Positions 6,738 to 13,521 of a stretch of DNA of 56,130 nucleotides are shown here, one piece after another. Positions within the stretch are counted from its first letter, which is position 1. Every line of letters starts with the position of its first letter. A program made the translations under genes and the position numbers. The notes below the pieces were generated by a model. It was not told where the DNA came from. It saw only the letters and a program-made list of their open reading frames with translations, and did no database searches. Where the stretch lies: assembly GCA_031286065.1 (NCBI GenBank), contig JAITUZ010000029.1, positions 1 to 56,130 on the forward strand, read 5' to 3'. Origin of the DNA: Candidatus Methanimicrococcus odontotermitis (GTDB lineage Archaea > Halobacteriota > Methanosarcinia > Methanosarcinales > Methanosarcinaceae).

Positions 6738-7301
6738 CTATGATTTTGATCTCAAATCGGTCAATGAACAAATGATTTCTGCAATCTCTTTCGGCGCCTT
6801 TGCGTCAGTCGGGATGATAATATCATAAATGGCTGTATTTTCAATGTCGATGTCATAAAACGAGGAATAACGCTTCCTCTCAGATGCTTCTCTTCGGAAC
6901 ATCTTGGCAACCGTAATATCTAAAGACTCCTCGGCATCTCTTTGGGCGATCCGCTTGGCCCGAACTTCCGGAGCCGCGGTCAAAAGGACTTTCAAAGCTT
7001 TATTTTTCGAAGAAAAGCCGTTCACTGCGTGAATGCAGTTGTATGCGGCCAGCCTGCCTTCAAGGATTAAATTTCCCTGATTTTCTCGGATGATTCCAAT
7101 CATCTTCATGTCAAGGCCGGTATCAATCGACGGATCTGATTCTGACATCTTACTGAATTGTTCCAACGACAGATTCCGGTTTTTTGCTTCTTGGCGGAAA
7201 ATTTCGCCGGCAGAGATGAATTTGAATCCTGTTTTATCCTGCAGCAGTTTTGAAATTGTTGTCGTGCCGGCACCCGGAAGACCGCTGAGTGTAACAATCA
7301 T
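6738..7301 (-). CDS. cmk: Archaeal cytidylate kinase (COG1102 type; UAG stop)
   Basis: Transfers phosphate from ATP to CMP/dCMP. The P-loop is LSGLPGAGTTT (residues 4-14). It is followed by the substrate-binding FISAGEIFRQEAKNRNL (28-44), EGRLAAY and the lid RAKRIAQRDAEES (113-125). The length (187) is typical of the archaeal form. Its ATG overlaps the stop of the peptidase gene. The ORF ends at UAG 6738-6740, but the frame continues nine codons to UGA 6708-6710, which makes an ATGA overlap with the next gene, as at the other junctions of this operon. A viral nucleotide kinase would raise CTP/dCTP supply; that role is inference. Confidence 0.85.
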   Translation of the reverse strand: MIVTLSGLPGAGTTTISKLLQDKTGFKFISAGEIFRQEAKNRNLSLEQFSKMSESDPSIDTGLDMKMIGIIRENQGNLILEGRLAAYNCIHAVNGFSSKNKALKVLLTAAPEVRAKRIAQRDAEESLDITVAKMFRREASERKRYSSFYDIDIENTAIYDIIIPTDAKAPKEIAEIICSLTDLRSKS

Positions 7302-7945
7302 TCGGAATCACCACACTCAGACATGCAAGCAGGACAAGGCGAATACAAATACTCTTTAACTTCTTCCTCATTTGAAAATGAACGAACGAATCCATTTTTA
7401 GTATTAAATAAGTGAAGAGGGTAACCGACAGCGCCGTCAATTTTGCATAAAGATGATTCAATTCTTGTGATCATACAGTCGGTATCTAATTCGAAATCCA
7501 TACTTTTGAGCATCAAATAACATGCTTCGGCATAATCGCCGGCGCAACCGATTGAAATAAAATCCGCTTCTCTGACGAGACCATTTTGATAAATCGCCCA
7601 GATTCCTGAATCTGTTGCAATCAGTATTTCAGAATCAATTTCATCAAATCCCTCTTGTGATTTCGAAACTCGTCCATTTTTTGAAAATAAAGAGAAGATC
7701 GAAGGAACAATATCGTTCACCAGATTTTTAAAATTCAAATCCTTTTTGAAAAGTTTCTTATTGGAATAAATCAGATTGTGGTCTCTCACAGAACCGGCAA
7801 CTCCGATTATTTTGTTTCCTTTAACCGTGAAGGCTTTTTTCTGATTTTTTGAGAACTCTCCGATATTATGTTCACCCGCAATTACTCGGCTGTCGCAAAT
7901 TACCCAAGAGTAATCCTCGTCTTTGATGGCAATAATTAAAGTCAT
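7298..7945 (-). CDS. Proteasome/HslV-like Ntn peptidase
   Basis: A 215-residue N-terminal-nucleophile protein. After removal of Met1, Thr2 would be the nucleophile (MTLIIAIKDEDYSWVICDSR). The Asp of CDSR corresponds to proteasome Asp17 and the Lys of KKAFTVKGNKIIGVAGSV to Lys33. IATDSGIWAIYQNG and IGCAGDYAEACYLML match the later strands and helix of the fold. There is no propeptide, unlike most beta subunits. The C-terminus carries a CPACMSEC cluster. It sits in a viral operon, between a 117-aa protein and cytidylate kinase, overlapping both. Protease activity is likely from the residues; the target is unknown. Confidence 0.7.
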   Translation of the reverse strand: MTLIIAIKDEDYSWVICDSRVIAGEHNIGEFSKNQKKAFTVKGNKIIGVAGSVRDHNLIYSNKKLFKKDLNFKNLVNDIVPSIFSLFSKNGRVSKSQEGFDEIDSEILIATDSGIWAIYQNGLVREADFISIGCAGDYAEACYLMLKSMDFELDTDCMITRIESSLCKIDGAVGYPLHLFNTKNGFVRSFSNEEEVKEYLYSPCPACMSECGDSE

Positions 7946-8295
7946 TCTTCATCACCTGACTCGGATTCTGTTTCCTTTGATTTCTTCCCGTTTACTTTGA
8001 GGAATCCTTTCTTTTCGGACACCTGCAGATATTCAGCATAAATCTCAGGATGGTCAATCTCAAGCTTCTTTGAATTGATTTTAAATGTCGTTGTCGGCTC
8101 CATGTATCGGACTTCAACACAATCATTCTCGACATAATCAAGTCTGTAAGGAAGCATTTCCTCAATCAATTGTTCTTTGAGAGCTTTCTCGGCTTCTTCC
8201 AAATCTTTACGCTCGGAGACTACCATTCCGAGGTCTTTGACAATACTTTGAATTCTTTTCCGACTGTCCGTCGGGAGATCGTCAATATGAACCAT
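7942..8295 (-). CDS. Hypothetical viral protein, 117 aa
   Basis: It has a helical N-terminal half, probably coiled-coil (ERKDLEEAEKALKEQLIEEM), then VENDCVEVRYMEPTTTFKINS and KLEIDHPEIYAEYLQVSEK. The second half matches the layout of the 116-aa protein at 4703-5053. The acidic tail is ESESGDEE. The start ATG 8295 has GGAAGAG upstream; the TTG at 8304 is less likely. It overlaps the peptidase gene. Function unknown. Confidence 0.6.
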   Translation of the reverse strand: MVHIDDLPTDSRKRIQSIVKDLGMVVSERKDLEEAEKALKEQLIEEMLPYRLDYVENDCVEVRYMEPTTTFKINSKKLEIDHPEIYAEYLQVSEKKGFLKVNGKKSKETESESGDEE

Positions 8296-8394
8296 TTCTT
8301 TCAACTCTTCCGGAACTCAGATAATTCCTGTTAAATTATAATGGCCGATAACTTTCTTTTCACATTTCGGTCGTGTTTCAGGGTTTTCACCGGC

Positions 8395-8700
8395 TTAATC
8401 GGCGGATTCTTCGACAATATCATAAGACATTTCAAAAATATCCGGTTTGCAGGGATAGAGTTCTCCTTTCACTCCTTTAATGATGTAATCGCCGATATCT
8501 GTGGACATTGTTCCCTCAAGCGTTTCAATTGTGACATTCGACAGATGTTCATCGTCTCCGAATTCATCCTCAACATCGCCGTTTAAAGTCCCGTTCAACC
8601 ACGCTTCAATCAGCCATTCAGGCGTTTGTTCATCATCGGGCATAAACTTTTCAGGCAGTTTGAAAAATTCTACTTCAATCGGTTTCTTTCTTGCAATCAT
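8395..8700 (-). CDS. Small phage protein of the MIARKKPIEVEF type, 101 aa
   Basis: The start (MIARKKPIEVEFFKLPEKF) and the later block MSTDIGDYIIKGVKGELYPC with KPDIFEMSYDIVEE form a pattern seen in many small tailed-virus proteins. The fold is all-beta in prediction by eye. It is the first gene of the leftward operon after the integrase intergenic region; GGAGGGATAAAA precedes the ATG. Function unknown. Confidence 0.7.
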   Translation of the reverse strand: MIARKKPIEVEFFKLPEKFMPDDEQTPEWLIEAWLNGTLNGDVEDEFGDDEHLSNVTIETLEGTMSTDIGDYIIKGVKGELYPCKPDIFEMSYDIVEESAD

Positions 8701-8767
8701 TTTTATCCCTCCTTCTTTTATATATGTAATATATCCAACATTTTCTTATTTTATATAATTTTCTTGG

Positions 8768-8958
8768 GCTTTGCACGAAAATTCAACAATTAAGCCTAAT
8801 TTTCGTGCAACTCCCAAAAAATGAGTGCTTTTACGGGAAAATATGATATGTTTTGACTTAAAAACAGCATTGTATGAGATAATTTATTTAAGCACTTATT
8901 TTTGAGTTTTGTTTGATAAACAAGAATGTTCGTGCAAAACTTAATTTTCGTGCAAAGC
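8768..8958. repeat. Inverted-repeat field between the leftward operon and integrase
   Basis: A 13-bp element (TTGCACGAAAATT) occurs in inverted form at 8771-8783 and 8798-8810 and again at 8943-8955, with a shorter copy near 8927-8937. The outer copies extend to a perfect 16-bp inverted pair (8768-8783 and 8943-8958). A second inverted pair, AATGAGTGCTT/AAGCACTTATT, lies inside (about 8820-8832 and 8891-8902). The order suggests binding sites of one protein: recombinase arm sites, an operator, or an origin. Confidence 0.75.
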
Positions 8959-9146
8959 TTTTTTTTTGTTTTAAATCTTATTTCTTATCTTTGGGCGTTA
9001 TGTCTATCGGATCTGTTCTTTTTTATAATTATAGTAACAATTAAATATTATTAATATGTTGAATACTTTACATTATTGTTATGTAACTTCCAGCCTATGT
9101 AATTTTTAATTTGTACATCGGTGCTGGTTCAAGAGGGGTGAAATAA

Positions 9147-10283
9147 ATGATAGAAGCAGACAATTCAGTGTTTAATGAGCCGGTGAGTTTTTCAAACAAC
9201 GATTCGGAAATAGAGTTCAATCTGGTTGAACATTTTCGAGTGTATTGTAAAATAAAATACTCAAAGTCAACCGTCAGGAGCTATATGGACAAAGTTCAGG
9301 AATTCGATTCCATAATTGCTCAGTCCGGATTCACAAAAAACGGGTTTTCGGATTTTGATAAGACATGGGATTACCAAAGATTCCGACAGGTTTTATTTTA
9401 CTACGTGTTTAAAATCCAAGAAAGAGGAAACAAACCGCAAACGGTCCTCAAAAAAATCAATGCGTTGAAAAGGTTTTTCATTTTTCTGAAAGACCGTGAT
9501 ATTGTATCGATCAATCCAATCGACGACTTCAGAGAAGCCAATTTATCTTTTTATAAAATCGTTTCTGAAGAAAGGCAGGCAGTCTCGCTTGAAAAACTAG
9601 AAGAAATAATCTCTGTCGGGAGCATGGAAGTCAAACACTGGAAAAATCCGGAATTTGACCCGTTTAAAACACATTTGCTGAGGACATGTTATCTCGTTTT
9701 GGCAAAAGATTTGCTTCGCAGCAAAGAGTTTTGTGCTCTGAATATCGGCAACTTTTATCTCAATGAGAAATACTTCACGACAGGAGATTTTGCAAAAATC
9801 TCGGGGAAGCGCCGGCCGCTCGATGACCAGACGATTTGGCACATCCGAGTATACTGGTGGATCCGCTCCTACATTTTTGGAGAGGTTCTGACTCCGAAAT
9901 CACCGGCTTTTCTTGGAATGAGATATAAAACACGGATGAATCCTAAAGTGCTTTGCAATAAAGTCAAAAAGTCGGCGGCCGTTGCAGGCGTCCACGAAGA
10001 AGGCGGTCCTTTGATTCGCCGTTTTACGACACATAATTTCAGACACAGCGGTACAACGCTTCTGGCCGACACAGAAATAAAAGATTCGTTTATCGTTTAT
10101 TTCCGCGGTGATTCGCCCGACAGGTCTATGGACAGATATCACCATCCGACCACCGAAAAACTAATCATGGAATATTTGAAACATATGCCTGAATTTAAGA
10201 TCGGTGAAAGTCTGGCAGATGTTTACTATATGAAAGAGATTGAGGAATCAATGAAAAGAGATGAGATAAATAATCCGGCTTAA
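9147..10283 (+). CDS. Tyrosine recombinase / integrase
   Basis: A 378-residue phage-type integrase. The N-terminal SAM-like core-binding domain covers residues about 25-125 (VRSYMDKVQEFD, KTVLKKINALKRFFIFL). In the catalytic domain the first Arg is in DLLRSKEFCALNIGNF, the HxxR box is HNFRHSGTTLL, and the nucleophile Tyr is in DRSMDRYHHPTTEKL. The Lys is probably in FAKISGKRR. A strong AGAGGGGTG lies before the ATG. It is the only rightward gene of the element, directly beside the inverted-repeat field and near tRNA-Leu, as expected of an integration module. The usual LGH box is replaced by RGDSPD. Confidence 0.9.
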   Translation: MIEADNSVFNEPVSFSNNDSEIEFNLVEHFRVYCKIKYSKSTVRSYMDKVQEFDSIIAQSGFTKNGFSDFDKTWDYQRFRQVLFYYVFKIQERGNKPQTVLKKINALKRFFIFLKDRDIVSINPIDDFREANLSFYKIVSEERQAVSLEKLEEIISVGSMEVKHWKNPEFDPFKTHLLRTCYLVLAKDLLRSKEFCALNIGNFYLNEKYFTTGDFAKISGKRRPLDDQTIWHIRVYWWIRSYIFGEVLTPKSPAFLGMRYKTRMNPKVLCNKVKKSAAVAGVHEEGGPLIRRFTTHNFRHSGTTLLADTEIKDSFIVYFRGDSPDRSMDRYHHPTTEKLIMEYLKHMPEFKIGESLADVYYMKEIEESMKRDEINNPA

Positions 10284-10294
10284 TTGCCAAATTT

Positions 10295-10453
10295 TTATTT
10301 TTTGTTTTTTATTTTCTCATACCCGTGTTTCTGTACATATTCGGACACCATTTTTTCCTGCTCATCAGATAAGCAGATCTCTTTGTAATATCCTAGAACT
10401 TCATGCGGTGGTATTGTTGTATACATTCTGAACATTCGGATAATATCCTTCAT
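10295..10453 (-). CDS. Small hypothetical protein, possible second half of a frameshifted gene
   Basis: The frame carries a convincing coding stretch (TTIPPHEVLGYYKEICLSDE, then KMVSEYVQKHG) and a lysine-rich end. The ATG at 10453 has no clear ribosome site. The frame overlaps the end of the 54-aa ORF at 10401-10565, and joining the two at the shared ACAACAATACCACCGCA stretch would give a single protein of about 95 residues. It could equally be a separate overlapping gene. Confidence 0.45.
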   Translation of the reverse strand: MKDIIRMFRMYTTIPPHEVLGYYKEICLSDEQEKMVSEYVQKHGYEKIKNKK

Positions 10454-10565
10454 TATTGAAACTATAAGATAAAACAGATTTATGCTGTGTACCTGTAAAT
10501 TTATCCGGTACAAAAATTAATCCAGTCTTATCGTTCAGTATCTTATTGCATCCTTTGCATCTCAT
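10401..10565 (-). CDS. Small CxxC protein, 54 aa
   Basis: The frame starts MRCKGCNKILNDKTGLIFVP, with a Cys-x2-Cys pair typical of small viral zinc-binding proteins, and ends at UGA after NVQNVYNNTTA. No second cysteine pair is present, so it may be the front half of a frameshifted gene with 10295-10453. No function is assigned. Confidence 0.45.
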   Translation of the reverse strand: MRCKGCNKILNDKTGLIFVPDKFTGTQHKSVLSYSFNNEGYYPNVQNVYNNTTA

Positions 10566-10586
10566 TTTTATTCTTCTCTAAATTAT

Positions 10587-10742
10587 TTATTTGTTTATTA
10601 ATTTTTGTTTTTGCTGGTCAAATTCTTCTTGAGTGATTATTCCGGTATCAAGCAATGATTTCAATTTTAAAAGTTCATCAGCGATAGAAAAAATATGTTG
10701 AGGAGCATCTAATTGGTCTAGCGTGTTTTCAGCTTTTATTTG
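10587..10742 (-). pseudogene. SHOCT-domain tail, out of frame with the gene before it
   Basis: This frame reads DELLKLKSLLDTGIITQEEF then DQQKQKLINK and UAA, a clear SHOCT domain (short C-terminal domain for oligomerisation). It has no start codon: UGA lies immediately upstream. The preceding frame (the Panacea partner read through its UAG) ends at UAA 10736-10738, overlapping it one base out of phase. A single one-base change near CAAATAAAAG would fuse them, so this is the probable original C-terminus of that gene, or a programmed slip. Confidence 0.6.
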
Positions 10743-10885
10743 TCATATTTATGATTTGGATCAAATCCTGTAATGAAAAAAACTGTTCCTGCTATATAAC
10801 CATGGACTCGTGAGGTTTGAGAAATCCGAAGATGAATTATTTCAACATCTCTTTTTGAAGATCTTTCCTCACTCGGTTGAGCTTG

Positions 10886-11176
10886 CTAATTATTTAAAAA
10901 TGAATCCACATCACACATCGTCTGTTGTGCTTTCTTAAAAAACACGTCTATAGCTGTTAAGAGAGCATGATCCATGTCGCAAAGACAGTGGTGCCCTCTC
11001 ATCTTATATTTTCCAAAACTTCCAAATTGGAGAATTACTGAATTCGGAATCGTGGGTGTCGTGAATTTCGATATGCATTGATTAGAGGATTTTGATGAGG
11101 AAAGTTTCTTCTCTGATGATTCTGGAGGATTTTTCAGAATCAGTTTTTTATTCTTTTTTTGAGACCAATCGCCCAT
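10886..11176 (-). CDS. Partner of the Panacea protein (UAG stop; frame continues to 10736)
   Basis: A 96-residue ORF of unknown family, with a lysine/serine-rich N-terminus and a cysteine/histidine-containing middle (MRGHHCLCDMDHALLTAI). Its ATG overlaps the Panacea stop (ATGA), the usual layout of a toxin-antitoxin pair. After UAG 10886-10888 the frame stays open for 49 more codons, including VEIIHLRISQTSRVHGYIAG and FFITGFDPNHKYD, and ends at UAA 10736-10738. A SHOCT domain follows one base out of frame. The full gene was probably 200 residues. A toxin role is inferred from the Panacea neighbour only. Confidence 0.55.
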   Translation of the reverse strand: MGDWSQKKNKKLILKNPPESSEKKLSSSKSSNQCISKFTTPTIPNSVILQFGSFGKYKMRGHHCLCDMDHALLTAIDVFFKKAQQTMCDVDSFLNN

Positions 11177-11640
11177 CAGTCGTTTTGCCCCTTATCATAA
11201 ATTGAATTATAATATGAAGCCATATCCGAAGGAGAAATTACGTTTGTAGACGGCTCTGAAAGGGGAAGTTCTCCTCTTGCAATAATCCAAGGATCTTCTT
11301 CATGCGTTAATGCCTCAAGCTGATGTCCGGAAAATTCTCCGTAAGTATTCCAAATCATTTCTAAAAATTCGTCTGTCTCTTCCGAAACAGAAGGGGGTAC
11401 TCCTTCTTGTCGGATCAAATTCCAACCCATATGGCGATATTTGTTATATAGCATCGGATTCACAGGTCCATGAATCCATGCCTGAAATTCATCACGTCGG
11501 CAGAGCGGGTCATCAAATAAGGCATAAGACCAAGCAACTGAATAATAACAAAGTTTTTGAAGCTTTTTGTGAATCATTTGTTCTTTGTTCAAAAACCAGT
11601 CGGCGACATCAGTGATATCTAATTGCGGTATATCTGTCAT
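11176..11640 (-). CDS. Panacea (DUF4065/SocA-GepA type) domain protein
   Basis: A 154-residue protein with the family signature: DVADWFLNK, MIHKKLQKLCYYSVAWSYAL, EFQAWIHGPVNPMLYNKYR and GEFSGHQLEALTHEEDPW. Panacea proteins act as antitoxins to many unrelated toxins, or as proteolysis adaptors. The ATG at 11640 has GGTGGAGG just upstream, so the longer ORF to 11712 is not used. The next gene overlaps by four bases and is the candidate toxin. It lies between the tRNA-Leu and the integrase, as accessory genes at element ends often do. Confidence 0.85.
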   Translation of the reverse strand: MTDIPQLDITDVADWFLNKEQMIHKKLQKLCYYSVAWSYALFDDPLCRRDEFQAWIHGPVNPMLYNKYRHMGWNLIRQEGVPPSVSEETDEFLEMIWNTYGEFSGHQLEALTHEEDPWIIARGELPLSEPSTNVISPSDMASYYNSIYDKGQND

Positions 11641-11717
11641 AAACCCTCCACCTCTCCAAAAAAATGTGCAAACAATATACAATAAAAACACAATTATATT
11701 TATAATTTTCAATTAGA

Positions 11718-11750
11718 TGCACGGTTTTATTGCCAACGTGAACGGTTTTA
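11718..11750. promoter_or_regulatory. Paired direct repeats upstream of the Panacea gene
   Basis: Two copies of TGNACGGTTTTA (TGCACGGTTTTA at 11718-11729, TGAACGGTTTTA at 11739-11750) lie 21 bp apart, two helical turns, so a dimer could bind one face of the DNA. They stand about 80-110 bp upstream of the Panacea start, beyond an AT-rich TATA-like stretch (11688-11708). This suggests autoregulation by the Panacea pair. Confidence 0.5.
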
Positions 11751-11815
11751 ACATTATTGATTCAATATATATAAAAAAAGGCACAGTGGTCGAAGATGCC
11801 TCAGTTGTGTATTTA

Positions 11816-11898
11816 TGCGGGGGAAGGGAGTCGAACCCCTGAACGCCTACGCGAACAGATCTTGAGTCTGTCACCGTTGACCACTTGGTTACCCCCGC
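11816..11898 (-). tRNA. tRNA-Leu (anticodon CAA)
   Basis: On the minus strand the acceptor arm GCGGGGG pairs with CCCCCGC. The anticodon stem ACAGA/TCTGT encloses CTCAAGA, giving anticodon CAA. A long variable arm (about 13 nt) and the T-loop GGTTCGACTCC follow. The discriminator is A and CCA is not encoded. There is no intron. Its 3' end faces the virus-like element, so the gene is the probable integration site. Confidence 0.93.
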
Positions 11899-11999
11899 GG
11901 AGTGTTTTTATTTTTAAAAAAGTAAACATCTTTAAAATCGATTTTTCATATAAATAGATTATGATGCAGCCTTCTTTTTAAGCCTTTTTTAATCCGGCT

Positions 12000-13424
12000 T
12001 CAGAACAGCAGGAAATAAAACGCGAAGGAAAGAATCGCGCCGAAAAGCGTTGAAACGACATTGACGCCGCTGTTTGACAAAAAGCCTCTTTTTTGAAGAA
12101 CCGCCCCTAGAACGCTGTCAATGTTGGTTCCGAGGAAACCGCCGACAACAGCGGCCGCTAAAGCGATCCAAAACGTATCAATCATGCCGAACGCGAACGC
12201 CATCAAACCGATGATAACGGATCCGGCCAAACAAGCCGCTTCGCCGAGCAGGCTGACGCCGCCGTCTTCGCCGGGCCTGGCTTTTCTGAAATTTGTAATC
12301 ATGTACGTCGGTCCTTTTGCGGTCACGCCGATTTCACTGGCCATCGTGTCTCCCGTCGCCGTCGCGACAGTTCCGACGTAAGCGAAGGCAAGCGGCGCGG
12401 TCAGTCCGCTCCACTCCGGATACAGAGAAAGAATGCCGCAAAGGACAGCGATAATAAGCGCCCAGATGCTGTTTGAAAACACGTTTTCATAACTTCGGAT
12501 GCCGGTTTTAGATTCAGCGAGGCCGGCGTCTTTTTTCTGCTTGAATTTGTATTTCGTAAACCCGCCGCCGAGGATAAAAAAAGCGACAAGCAGGACAAAC
12601 CACCAAATATTCGTAAAAAGAATGATCAGAATGCCGAGAACGGCCGCAGAGAACAGAGCGGATGTGTCTGCGATTTTGTAACGGTAAGCTAAAAAGGACA
12701 AAATCACGGAAAAAAGAGCCGCCAATGCCGTTTCAGAGAACGGCGTCCTGTAGTTGAGCGCGAAAAGAATCCACATGGAAATAAGCGCGCCGAGATAAAT
12801 GGAAGCGTTGGCGTTTATTTGGGACGGGATCGATTCAAACAAACTGCCGATGAAAGCGCCGATGATTGAAATAAAAAAAAGCTGATTCAAAAAATCAATT
12901 GTCATCTCGTGTCCCGTAAAATAAGCGACCCAAACTCCGGCCAAAAACGCGCCGAGAACGCGCAGCAGGATCAAAAAGAATTCATAACTTAAAGAAATGT
13001 TTTTGAATTTTTCAGAGTCGCGGACATTTTCATAAAGCGTTACTTTGCTGAACAAAGAATACCAAGAGCGCGTACTGAAAATTGTCACGGCGAGCGCTTG
13101 AAATATTAAAAAAACCGGAAATTTCGAGCCGTCATTTTCAATGAGGAACGCTGCCAAAAAACTGACCGCTAAAATGCCTGCCAGCAGTCTGAAATCAAAA
13201 GAAAGCTGCTTGAGTTTTTTTTCATCCGTCAAACGGAATAACGCAACGGCTTTTCGGAAAAACGGCGTCATTGACAAAATACAAAAAATAAAACAGGTCG
13301 CAAAAAAGAACCAAAGCGGCAAAAAGGCGGCCGACAGTATAAACAAAATGCCTGAGGCATATTTCGCCAAATAAAACAACTTGCACGTTGTTGCCTCTTT
13401 ATTTGCTTTGCCGATTCCGATCAT
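12000..13424 (-). CDS. DUF92 family membrane protein
   Basis: A 474-residue polytopic protein with about 11-12 membrane spans. The C-terminal half is the DUF92 domain (TATGDTMASEIGVTAKGPTY, then GEDGGVSLLGEAACLAGS and NSGVNVVSTLFGA). Plant and cyanobacterial relatives (VTE6) phosphorylate phytyl phosphate, so a prenyl-phosphate kinase is the best family-based guess. The N-terminal half is the extra membrane domain usual in archaeal members. Genes for geranylgeranyl reductase and CDP-archaeol synthase lie within 10 kb, which suits a prenol-lipid role, though not in one operon. Confidence 0.8.
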   Translation of the reverse strand: MIGIGKANKEATTCKLFYLAKYASGILFILSAAFLPLWFFFATCFIFCILSMTPFFRKAVALFRLTDEKKLKQLSFDFRLLAGILAVSFLAAFLIENDGSKFPVFLIFQALAVTIFSTRSWYSLFSKVTLYENVRDSEKFKNISLSYEFFLILLRVLGAFLAGVWVAYFTGHEMTIDFLNQLFFISIIGAFIGSLFESIPSQINANASIYLGALISMWILFALNYRTPFSETALAALFSVILSFLAYRYKIADTSALFSAAVLGILIILFTNIWWFVLLVAFFILGGGFTKYKFKQKKDAGLAESKTGIRSYENVFSNSIWALIIAVLCGILSLYPEWSGLTAPLAFAYVGTVATATGDTMASEIGVTAKGPTYMITNFRKARPGEDGGVSLLGEAACLAGSVIIGLMAFAFGMIDTFWIALAAAVVGGFLGTNIDSVLGAVLQKRGFLSNSGVNVVSTLFGAILSFAFYFLLF

Positions 13425-13473
13425 AATTATTCCTTGCCGAAAGGTCCGTAAAATAATGATTGACTTATCCGTT

Positions 13474-13521
13474 TTGATATATTAAATTGTTTGAAAATTG
13501 ATATATTAAATTGTTTGAAAA
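13474..13521. repeat. Tandem 24-bp duplication
   Basis: Two adjacent identical copies (13474-13497 and 13498-13521) of an AT-rich unit beginning TTGATATATTAAATTG. The second copy abuts the stop codon of the gene at 13522. It is a simple tandem duplication in the downstream region shared by two leftward genes; a role is not evident. Confidence 0.85.
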
